Source of the DNA: Burkholderia sp. D-99
Lineage (GTDB): Bacteria > Pseudomonadota > Gammaproteobacteria > Burkholderiales > Burkholderiaceae
Assembly: GCF_011605345.1 (NCBI RefSeq)
Contig: NZ_JAAOXM010000011.1
Span: 213,113 to 277,112, forward strand
Length of the DNA stretch: 64,000 nt
Direction of reading: 5' to 3'
This document shows positions 45,409-52,768 of this stretch, one piece after another. A model generated the notes under the pieces. The model did not search any database and was not told where the DNA came from. It saw only the letters and a program-made list of their open reading frames with translations. Position 1 is the first letter of the stretch, and each line of letters starts with the position of its first letter. A program made the position numbers and the translations under genes.

Positions 45409-47121
45409 ATGCAGGCCTGGCACCAGATCTACACCCCGCTCGGCAGCCTCGGGCTGTCGGCGTTCGTCGCCGCAATCCCGATCATTTTCTTTTTCGTCGC
45501 GCTGGCCGCGCTGCGGCTCAAGGGCCACGTCGCCGCGGCGATCACGCTGCTGCTGTCGCTCGGCGTCGCGATCCTCGCGTACGGAATGCCCGTGCCGCAG
45601 GCGCTCGCGGCGGCCGGCTTCGGCTTCGCCTACGGCCTGTGGCCGATCGCGTGGATCATCGTCGCGGCCGTGTTCCTGTACAAGATCGTCGTGAAGACCG
45701 GCCAGTTCGACGTCATCCGCGCGTCCGTGCTGTCGATCACCGACGACCAGCGCCTGCAGATGCTGCTGATCGGCTTCTCGTTCGGCGCGTTCCTCGAAGG
45801 CGCGGCCGGCTTCGGCGCGCCCGTCGCGATCACGGCCGCGCTGCTCGTCGGGCTCGGCTTCAAGCCGCTGCACGCGGCAGGACTGTGTCTGATTGCAAAC
45901 ACCGCGCCGGTCGCGTTCGGTGCGATGGGTATCCCGATCATCGTCGCCGGACAGGTGACGGGCATCGACCCGTTCCACATCGGCGCGATGGCCGGCCGCC
46001 AGTTGCCGCTGCTGTCGCTCGCGGTACCGTTCTGGCTCGTGTTCATGATGGACGGGCTGCGCGGCGTGCGGCAGACCTGGCCCGCCGCGCTCGTCGCGGG
46101 CGGCAGCTTCGCGGTGACGCAATACTTCACGTCGAACCACATCGGGCCCGAGCTGCCGGACATCACGTCGTCGCTCGTCAGCCTCGTCGCGCTCGCCGCG
46201 TTCCTGAAGGTCTGGCAGCCGCGCACCGCGAGGCAGACGGCCGGCAGCGTCGTCGCATCGGGCGGCGGCGCCGCGCTCGCGGGCTTCGGCGGCGCGGGCT
46301 CGCGCAACGGCTTCAACACGGGCACGAGCCGGCAGGCATCGCCGTACACGCTCGCGCAGACCGTACGTGCGTGGTCGCCGTTCCTGATCCTGACGGCGGT
46401 CGTCACCGTATGGAGCATCGCGCCGTTCAAGGCGCTGTTCGCCGCGCACGGCGCGCTCGCGTCGACCGTGCTGAAGTTCCACGTGGCGGGGCTCGACCAG
46501 CTCGTCGTGAAGACCGCACCGATCGCCGCGACGCCGAAGGCGCTCGACGCCGTGCTGAAGCTCGATCTCGTGTCGGCGGTCGGCAGCGCGATCCTCGTGA
46601 CCGCGCTGATCTCGATGGCGCTGCTGCGGATGAAACCGCGCGACGCGCTCGTCACGTTCGGCGAGACGCTAAAGGAGTTGACGCGCCCGATCCTGTCGAT
46701 CGGCCTCGTGCTTGCATTCGCGTTCGTCGCGAACTATTCGGGGATGTCGTCGACGCTCGCGCTGATGCTGGCCGCGACCGGCGCCGCGTTCCCGTTCTTC
46801 TCGCCGTTCCTCGGCTGGCTCGGGGTGTTCCTGACGGGCTCGGACACGTCGTCGAATGCGCTGTTCTGCTCGCTGCAGCAGGCCACGGCCCATCAGCTCG
46901 GCGTACCCGAGACGCTCGCGGTGGCCGCGAACACGACGGGCGGCGTGACCGCGAAGATGATCTCGCCGCAGTCGATCGCGGTCGCCTGCGCGGCAACGGG
47001 CCTCGTCGGCAAGGAGTCGGAGCTGTTCCGCTTCACGGTGCGGCACAGCCTGCTGTTCGCGGTGATCGTCGGATTGATCACGCTCGCGCAGGCGTATGTG
47101 CTGCCGGGTATGGTGCCGTAA
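45409..47121 (+). CDS. lldP: L-lactate permease
   Basis: A 570-residue inner-membrane protein of the LctP family with about twelve to fourteen hydrophobic helices. Family marks include LEGAAGFGAPVAITAALLVGLGFKPLHAAGLCLIANTAPVAFGAMGIPI (about residues 127-175) and FLTGSDTSSNALFCSLQQATAHQLG near the C-terminal end. It imports L-lactate, D-lactate or glycolate with protons. The ATG at 45409 follows GGAGGAGA by five bases; an ATG five codons upstream overlaps that site and is rejected. It closes the lut operon, which ends at a strong terminator. Confidence 0.94.
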   Translation: MQAWHQIYTPLGSLGLSAFVAAIPIIFFFVALAALRLKGHVAAAITLLLSLGVAILAYGMPVPQALAAAGFGFAYGLWPIAWIIVAAVFLYKIVVKTGQFDVIRASVLSITDDQRLQMLLIGFSFGAFLEGAAGFGAPVAITAALLVGLGFKPLHAAGLCLIANTAPVAFGAMGIPIIVAGQVTGIDPFHIGAMAGRQLPLLSLAVPFWLVFMMDGLRGVRQTWPAALVAGGSFAVTQYFTSNHIGPELPDITSSLVSLVALAAFLKVWQPRTARQTAGSVVASGGGAALAGFGGAGSRNGFNTGTSRQASPYTLAQTVRAWSPFLILTAVVTVWSIAPFKALFAAHGALASTVLKFHVAGLDQLVVKTAPIAATPKALDAVLKLDLVSAVGSAILVTALISMALLRMKPRDALVTFGETLKELTRPILSIGLVLAFAFVANYSGMSSTLALMLAATGAAFPFFSPFLGWLGVFLTGSDTSSNALFCSLQQATAHQLGVPETLAVAANTTGGVTAKMISPQSIAVACAATGLVGKESELFRFTVRHSLLFAVIVGLITLAQAYVLPGMVP

Positions 47122-47141
47122 GCGGCGCACGCCCCAAAAAC

Positions 47142-47173
47142 AAAACCCCACGCCCGCGAGGGCGTGGGGTTTT
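47142..47173. terminator. Bidirectional terminator after lldP
   Basis: Exact 14-base arms (47142-47155 and 47160-47173) around GCGA, with four A at the left and four or five T at the right. It separates lldP from the convergent M48 protease gene. Confidence 0.9.
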
Positions 47174-47221
47174 TCGTGTCGCCGGTCGATCGCCCGCTTC
47201 GGCAGGCGATCCGTCACGCGA

Positions 47222-47983
47222 TCAGCTGCCCTTCGCGATGCGATCCTCGATGTGCTGCGCACGGCTCGACGACGACGGGTGCGAGCTCATCATCGAGCTT
47301 TGGCCGCCGTCGAGCTTCGCGAGCTTCTGGAATGCGGTGACGAGGCCCTTCTGGCTCATGCCCTTCTGCTTCATCAGGTCGAACGAGTAGTCGTCGGCCG
47401 CGCTTTCCTGCGTCTGCGAGAACTGCGCGTTGATGAACTTCTCGGTGATGTCGCCGAGCTGCGAGCTCGTCAGTGCCGCCACGCCCGGCGATGCCGCGCC
47501 GGCCGCGGTGCGCGCCGCGCTGACCGCGTAGGCCGTCTGCATCGCCTTCTTCGAGTGACCCAGTGCGACGTGGCCCATTTCATGGCCGATCACGCCGCGC
47601 AGCTCGTCGTCGTTCATCATGTCCATCAGGCCGCTGTACACGCGCACGCAGCCGTTGCCCATCGCCCACGCGTTGACGTCCTTGGTCATGTAGACCTTGT
47701 AATTGATCTGCTGGCCGTTCAGCGTCATGTTGCCGAAGCCCTTCATCACTTTCGTCAGACGCTTCGAGTACGCGCTGTTTGCCGCCGCGACCTTCGATTC
47801 GGCATCGCTCGACTTGCACGAGTCGTTCGACAGCGCGGCGATGTCGGCATCCGACAGCGTCGCTGCCTTGTACAGGCTCGTCCCCGCCGACGTCAGGCTG
47901 TTCGCGTCAAGGCCCTGTACTCCACCGCACGCGCTCAACAGAAACGCCACGCCACACGCTGCCACCGCTTTCTTGAGTTGCAT
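47222..47983 (-). CDS. M48-family metalloprotease, lipoprotein
   Basis: A 253-residue exported protease. The N terminus has a lipoprotein signal (AVAACGVAFLLSACGG, lipobox LSAC). The zinc motif HEMGH is in LRGVIGHEMGHVALGHSKKAMQ (about residues 132-153), with the third ligand expected in the later ESAADDYSFDLM. It resembles the Loi P/YcaL-like or BepA-like periplasmic proteases that tidy misfolded outer-membrane proteins, but lacks TPR repeats. A region near residues 85-130 (NLNGQQINYKVYMTKDVNAWAMGNGCVRVYSGL in outline) is typical of the M48 fold. It is alone on its strand and convergent with lldP. Confidence 0.88.
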   Translation of the reverse strand: MQLKKAVAACGVAFLLSACGGVQGLDANSLTSAGTSLYKAATLSDADIAALSNDSCKSSDAESKVAAANSAYSKRLTKVMKGFGNMTLNGQQINYKVYMTKDVNAWAMGNGCVRVYSGLMDMMNDDELRGVIGHEMGHVALGHSKKAMQTAYAVSAARTAAGAASPGVAALTSSQLGDITEKFINAQFSQTQESAADDYSFDLMKQKGMSQKGLVTAFQKLAKLDGGQSSMMSSHPSSSSRAQHIEDRIAKGS

Positions 47984-48178
47984 CCCGGATCCCTCGATAG
48001 TTGTATTTGGGAGCGGCGATTTTGCATAATCCGGCAGAAAATTACCAGATGTTTACATCCTATGACACGTTCATTACTCAGCGGATTGAAATGAAGCGGC
48101 GCGCCGCCACGGGATTGACGACGAAAAATAGAGCAATCGCCGCGGCCGGGCGACGATCGGAATGGAAATCGGGCTCGC

Positions 48179-49081
48179 TCAGGCCGTCTGATCGTGGCGT
48201 CGCGTCAGCTTCCGCGCGACCAGCATCGGCAGCCGCACCGCAAAGCCGGTGAAAAGGCGCAGGTGCATCCACGCAAGCAGCGCGTTGTCGCGGCCGTAAT
48301 GGAAGTGCGAGACGCCGCCCTCGTGCCGGCCGAAATAGCGCACCGGCGCGTCGATGCGGATCGGGCGCACGCCGGCCCAGCACAGCCGCACGGCCGCCTC
48401 GGGATCGAAGTCGAAGCCGCGCATCCACGGCTGGCGGCGCATGATCGCGGCCAGCGGCGCGACCGGATACACGCGAAACCCGTACAGCGAATCGCCGATT
48501 CCGGCCCACAGCGTCTCGAGGTCGGCCCATGCGTTCGACAGCCGGCGGCCCTGCACGCGCAACTGCGGCGCGCTCGCGTCGAACTTCGGCACGCCCAGCA
48601 CCATCGCGTCGGGTGCGGCCTGTGACGCAGCCATGAACGCGGGAATCAGGTCGGCCGGATGCTGGCCGTCGGAATCCATCGTCAATACATGCGTAAAACC
48701 GCTCGCGGCCGCCGCGTCGAGCCCGGCGAGCACCGCGGCGCCCTTGCCGCGGTTCTCCGGCAGCACGATCACGCGCAACCCCGGGTCGCGCTCGGCCATG
48801 GCCTGCAGCCGTTCGGCGCTGCCGTCGGTGCTGCCGTCGACGACGACCCACACCGGATTCCACTGCGCTCGCGCATTGCGCACGGTCGTGTCGACCTTGG
48901 TGCCCGGGTTGTAGCTCGGAATCAGGACGAGATGGGTGGACGAGGCGTGCAGCTTGGACATGGAAACGGCCGATTGCGGAGACAGGGATCCTGACAAAAG
49001 TTTATGACTTGCCGGCGACCGCCGGCAGGCTTCGTCGACGCCCGGGGCCGGCTGCCGGATCGTGAGGCTCTCGCGCTTCAT
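48179..49081 (-). CDS. Family 2 glycosyltransferase of the aryl polyene-type cluster
   Basis: A 300-residue GT-A glycosyltransferase. The sugar-nucleotide fold begins at about residue 48 (HLVLIPSYNPGTKVD). VVVDGSTDGSAERL and the metal-binding TMDSDGQHP follow, and the acceptor side has GFRVYPVAPL. The ATG at 49081 overlaps the chorismatase stop as ATGA and has AGGAGG ten bases upstream; a later ATG (48961) would give 260 residues and fits the fold, but has no ribosome site. It may place a sugar on the polyene or its lipid carrier; the acceptor is inferred from the cluster. It is the last gene of the left arm. Confidence 0.8.
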   Translation of the reverse strand: MKRESLTIRQPAPGVDEACRRSPASHKLLSGSLSPQSAVSMSKLHASSTHLVLIPSYNPGTKVDTTVRNARAQWNPVWVVVDGSTDGSAERLQAMAERDPGLRVIVLPENRGKGAAVLAGLDAAAASGFTHVLTMDSDGQHPADLIPAFMAASQAAPDAMVLGVPKFDASAPQLRVQGRRLSNAWADLETLWAGIGDSLYGFRVYPVAPLAAIMRRQPWMRGFDFDPEAAVRLCWAGVRPIRIDAPVRYFGRHEGGVSHFHYGRDNALLAWMHLRLFTGFAVRLPMLVARKLTRRHDQTA

Positions 49082-50382
49082 GACAGCCACGCCTCCTCAT
49101 GACCCGCGCTGGCCTCGATCTCGACCAGCAGGTCGTCACGGCACACGTCCGCATGGACGACGAGCGGCCGCACGCCGGGGCCGGCCGCCTCGCGCAGCAC
49201 GTGCTCGATGGCGGCCAGCGCCGCGGCATCGCCGGCGTCGCGCACGTAGACGCGATAGCTCAGGTCGGCGAGCGTGAACGGGCCGTGCCCCTGGCGCGCG
49301 GCCTGCTCGAGCACGGCCGCGAGGTTCGCGACCGTCTCGCGCGTTTGCGCGACGACGTCGCCGGGATGCACGGTGCGATGCCCGACGATGCTCGCGGTGC
49401 CCGAAACGAACAGCACCGGCGCGGCATCGCCCGCCGACCATGCGGCTGCGCGCGCGAACGTCGGGGCACGCGGGCCGTACTGCGCCGGATAGTGATACGC
49501 GCTGACCTGGCGCGGGTTCTCGACCGGATCGGCCGGCGTGCGGCTCGCGAGGAAATGGATCGCGAGCGGCGCGTCCGGTGACGCATCGCCCGCGACCGGC
49601 TCGACCGAACCGAGCGCGCACGCGGCCGGCACGCCGCCCGTCAGCGCGCGGCGGCACGCGTCGAAGGCGTGCTGGCGGCCGATATTGAACTGACGATAGC
49701 GCTCGACCCCGAACTGCACCGCATTGATCGCCGGCACGGTATTCCAGATGCGCAGCGGATGCGGCATGCCGAGCGAATCGAGCACGTCGAACAGCGCGCG
49801 GTACGCATCGTGCGTCGCGCGCTCGAGCGGCGTGCCGCCGTCGTGATGCGCGTCGGGCATTTCGTGCTCGTGCACGACGATGCTGCCGAACACGAGGCCC
49901 GCCGTTTCGCTGTAGCGATAGTGCAGCGCGCCGCGTCGTTCGCTGCGCAGGTCGCGCGCATTGCATTGCCAGATTTCGCAGACGGCATCGTCGGGCGCGA
50001 TGCCGGCGCCGAGCAGCGCCATCGGCACCGGCGCGACCGGCAGGTCGGGCACGACATCCGCCAGCATCCGCGCCGCGGCGTCCGCGTGCGATTCGGTTCG
50101 GGATGCGTGCTGCAGGTCGGCCGCGCCGATGCACACCGCGCCCAATGCGCCGGGCAACACGTGGTCGAACCCGTCACCGCGGCTGCATGCATCGTGCAGC
50201 AACGCGGCGAGCCGCGCATGGCTCATCCGGACGAGCCGCAGCGCGCGGTCACTGTCGTGCGCGAGCGGCGCGCAGGGTCGCGATGCGGCCGGCCCACCCG
50301 CCGTCTGCCCGCTTGCGACCGGCGCGACGGAGGACGACAGGGAACACGGACGCCATTCGGCGTCGACTGGATGCACGGACAC
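49078..50382 (-). CDS. Chorismatase of the FkbO/Hyg5/XanB2 family
   Basis: A 434-residue enzyme. The C-terminal two thirds resemble the chorismatase family: HPLRIWNTVPAINA (about residues 216-229), YRQFNIGRQHAFDACRRAL just after it, and ENPRQVSAYHYPAQYGPRAPTFARA (about 290-315). These enzymes cut chorismate to hydroxybenzoate or dihydro-derivatives; XanB2 of Xanthomonas supplies 3- and 4-hydroxybenzoate for xanthomonadin and for ubiquinone. In this cluster it should supply the aryl starter. The start is a GTG at 50382 with GAGGAAA six bases upstream; an ATG eleven codons earlier has none. Which subtype (3-HBA or other) cannot be told by eye. Confidence 0.82.
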   Translation of the reverse strand: MSVHPVDAEWRPCSLSSSVAPVASGQTAGGPAASRPCAPLAHDSDRALRLVRMSHARLAALLHDACSRGDGFDHVLPGALGAVCIGAADLQHASRTESHADAAARMLADVVPDLPVAPVPMALLGAGIAPDDAVCEIWQCNARDLRSERRGALHYRYSETAGLVFGSIVVHEHEMPDAHHDGGTPLERATHDAYRALFDVLDSLGMPHPLRIWNTVPAINAVQFGVERYRQFNIGRQHAFDACRRALTGGVPAACALGSVEPVAGDASPDAPLAIHFLASRTPADPVENPRQVSAYHYPAQYGPRAPTFARAAAWSAGDAAPVLFVSGTASIVGHRTVHPGDVVAQTRETVANLAAVLEQAARQGHGPFTLADLSYRVYVRDAGDAAALAAIEHVLREAAGPGVRPLVVHADVCRDDLLVEIEASAGHEEAWLS

Positions 50383-50469
50383 TTCGATTTCCTCACTATG
50401 CGGCGCTGGCCGCATAACTTCGCGGCATGCGCCGCGTTGCGTTACGTCACGCCGACGCTGCGCGCTTCG

Positions 50470-51186
50470 TCATGCGAGCCCGCCGTTGACGGACAGCACC
50501 TGCCCCGTCACATAGGCCGCGGCGTCGGACACCAGGTACGCGACCATCGCCGCGACTTCGTCGGGCCGGCCCGCGCGCTGCGCGGGCACGAGCTGCTTGA
50601 TGCGTTCGGCGGGAAACGCCTGTTCGGCCATCGGCGATTCGATGATGCCGGGCGCGACCGCGTTCACGGTGATGCCGCGCGACGCGAGCTCCAGCGACAG
50701 CGACTTCGTCGCGCCAATCAGCCCCGCCTTCGCGGCCGCGTAGTTGACCTGCCCGCGATTGCCGGTCACGCCGGCCACCGACGCGATGTTGACGATCCGT
50801 CCGCGCCGCGTGCGGATCATCGGCAACAGCAGCGGCTGCGTGACGTTGAAGAAGCCGTTGAGCGTCACGTCGATCACGCTGTGCCACTGCCGGCGCGACA
50901 TGCCGGCCATCGGCGCATCGTCGTGAATGCCCGCGTTGTTGACGAGGATCTGCACCGGCGCGTCGTCGGCAAGCGGCGCGAGCGCGGCGAGCGTCGCATC
51001 GGCGTCGGTCACGTCGAACGCGATCGCGCGCGCGGTGCCGCCGGCCGCGACGATCTGCTGCGCGACTGCCTCCGCCTGCGCGAGATGGCGGTTCGCATGC
51101 ACCCACACTTCATGGCCGGCCTGCGCGAGCGCCGTGCAGATCGCCTGCCCGAGTGCGCCGCTGCCGCCCGTCACGAGCGCCCGCAT
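50470..51186 (-). CDS. 3-oxoacyl-ACP reductase (FabG/ApeQ-like)
   Basis: A 238-residue short-chain dehydrogenase. The NADP motif is ALVTGGSGALGQAIC at the N terminus. NNAG is in VQILVNNAGIHDD (about residues 82-94), and the catalytic serine and YxxxK are in IVNIASVAG and VNYAAAKAGLIGATKSL (about 134-165). It reduces the 3-keto group after each condensation in polyene chain growth. The ATG at 51186 has GGAG seven bases upstream; the ATG nine codons earlier is not supported. It lies between the ACP gene and the chorismatase gene in the same direction. Confidence 0.88.
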   Translation of the reverse strand: MRALVTGGSGALGQAICTALAQAGHEVWVHANRHLAQAEAVAQQIVAAGGTARAIAFDVTDADATLAALAPLADDAPVQILVNNAGIHDDAPMAGMSRRQWHSVIDVTLNGFFNVTQPLLLPMIRTRRGRIVNIASVAGVTGNRGQVNYAAAKAGLIGATKSLSLELASRGITVNAVAPGIIESPMAEQAFPAERIKQLVPAQRAGRPDEVAAMVAYLVSDAAAYVTGQVLSVNGGLA

Positions 51187-51281
51187 CGAATTGCTCCGTT
51201 CATCGCGTTTCACCTCGATCGACGCGGCCGCGTATCGTCTGCCGATCGCGGCCGCCTGCCGTCATCATCTGCGCGCCGCCG

Positions 51282-51542
51282 TCACTTCGTGCGGTGCGCG
51301 GCGACGTACCCAGCCAGTGCACCGAGCGTCGCGAAGATCTTCTGGTTGTCCGGATTGTCCGAACGCAGCTCGAAGCCGTACTTCTTCGAGATCAGCAGTG
51401 CGATTTCCAGGATGTCGATGGAGTCGAGCCCGAACCCCTCGCCATACAGCGGGGTGTCGGCCGTCACTGTTTCGAGCGGGACGTCTTCGAGATTCAGTTC
51501 GCCGATGATCAGCGTAGCGAGCTCTTGTTCCAGTGCGTTCAT
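51282..51542 (-). CDS. Acyl carrier protein of the aryl polyene-type cluster
   Basis: An 86-residue carrier protein. The attachment serine is Ser41 in GFGLDSIDILEIALLISKKYG, the usual DS motif for 4'-phosphopantetheine. It has the acidic helix pattern of ACPs. It is the only carrier protein seen in the cluster, whereas many aryl polyene clusters have two. The start is one of two tandem ATGs (51545 and 51542), neither with a strong ribosome site. It is the first gene of the leftward arm, facing the divergent promoter region. Confidence 0.88.
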   Translation of the reverse strand: MNALEQELATLIIGELNLEDVPLETVTADTPLYGEGFGLDSIDILEIALLISKKYGFELRSDNPDNQKIFATLGALAGYVAAHRTK

Positions 51543-52114
51543 CATGCGTGCGGGCAGGCGGCCCGTGGCAGCGGAAGGCGCCCGGAAACGGCAATCGCCA
51601 TGCACGCCCGGCGCGTGCAAATCTCCGTCCCTCCGGCGTCTGCCGGCTTCCCCGCCTGCGTTATTTGGGGATCGTTTGTAAAAGTTACGCGGATTCTAGA
51701 CGAACGGGTATCGGGCCGTATACCGCCAATGGTTACAGACTGGCGGGCCGGCGCCGCGGCCCGTTGCGGGACCCGAATGCACCAGACGCTTGAGCCGCTT
51801 TGGAAGGAAATGGACCGACCCCGAGAAACCGTTCGTCCGGCGCCATACAATCGGTTACAAAAGCCGTTCGCGCCCGCCCCGAACACGCGGTGCCGCGGCC
51901 CTAAAATGAGCGTGCCCGACCACCGGCCCGGACCTGCGTCCCGGCCGCCATTCATATGATGTTTGACGGCCCGACCCTCGCGTCCGGCCACGATCCGCCC
52001 GATGTCGCCAGTCATGCCGCACCCGCCCTTCCGCTCCGTTCCGGTTCGCCTCTCCGCCCGCTGCTGCCCGGCTGCCGGTAGCGGGTACCCGCGCCATGCG
52101 TGTGGAGGCCGCCG
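51543..52114. other. Divergent promoter region of the biosynthetic cluster
   Basis: About 570 bases without a convincing gene. It should hold promoters for the left (ACP) and right (membrane protein) arms. On the minus strand a TAGAAT -10 box lies at about 51693-51698. The motif GGTTACA occurs at 51731-51737 and 51853-51859, each after CAAT, and TTTGTAA/GTTAC lies at 51675-51688. No leader gene, riboswitch or terminator was recognised. GGAGG is placed seven bases before the right-arm start. Confidence 0.5.
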
Positions 52115-52768
52115 ATGAGCCGGCTGCTGCCTGTCGCACGCGGCGTCGCCGCGGTCGGCGCCGTCGCGGCGTACCAGGCCGGCGCGCACTACGCGGCCGC
52201 GACGCCCGGCGCGCACGGCTTCGGCCTCGCGATGGCGCTCGTGCCGCCGCTGCTGCTCGCGCTCGGCGCGGCACTGCGCTCGCCGCATCGCATCGGGTTC
52301 GTGCCGGCGTGGCTGCTGGTCGCCGCCGCACTGTGGGCCGCGCGCGCGCCGCTCGCCCGGCATTTCGAATGGGGCCTGTACCTGGAACACGCAAGTTTCA
52401 ACCTCGCGATGGCGCTGCTGTTCGGCCGCACGCTCGCGGCCGGCAAGGTGCCGCTGTGCACGCGTTTCGCGACGATGATTCACGGCACGATCACGCCGGC
52501 CGTCGCGCACTACACGCGGCAGATCACGCTTGCGTGGACGCTGTTCTTCGTCGCGATCGCCGCCGTGTCGACGCTGCTGTTCGCGACCGCACCGATCGTC
52601 ACGTGGTCGACGTTCGCGAACTACCTGTCGCTGCCGCTCGTCGCCGTGATGTTCGCGGCCGAGCATGCGTGCCGACGCTTCGCACTGCCGCACGAACCGC
52701 GGCCGCGCATGGTCGATGCGGTGCGCGCGTATCGCGCGACGACACACGCCTCGCAGGCGTCACGATGA
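52115..52768 (+). CDS. Membrane protein, COG4648 type
   Basis: A 217-residue inner-membrane protein with about five or six hydrophobic helices (for example VAAVGAVAAYQAG, GLAMALVPPLLLALGAAL, FVPAWLLVAAALWA, ITLAWTLFFVAIAAVSTLLFATAP and YLSLPLVAVMFAAEHACR). The blocks FEWGLYLEHASFNLAMALLFGRTL and YTRQITLAWTLFF are characteristic of a family often placed in aryl polyene clusters; its job is unknown. The ATG at 52115 has TGGAGG upstream. Its stop overlaps the ligase start (ATGA), so it is the first gene of the right arm. Confidence 0.78.
   Translation: MSRLLPVARGVAAVGAVAAYQAGAHYAAATPGAHGFGLAMALVPPLLLALGAALRSPHRIGFVPAWLLVAAALWAARAPLARHFEWGLYLEHASFNLAMALLFGRTLAAGKVPLCTRFATMIHGTITPAVAHYTRQITLAWTLFFVAIAAVSTLLFATAPIVTWSTFANYLSLPLVAVMFAAEHACRRFALPHEPRPRMVDAVRAYRATTHASQASR

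Noticed and set aside
51956..52083. Short plus-strand frame of about 42 codons beginning ATGATGTTTGAC before the membrane-protein gene
   Set aside because: No ribosome site, proline/serine/leucine-rich content, and no sign of conservation that could be read; too weak to call.
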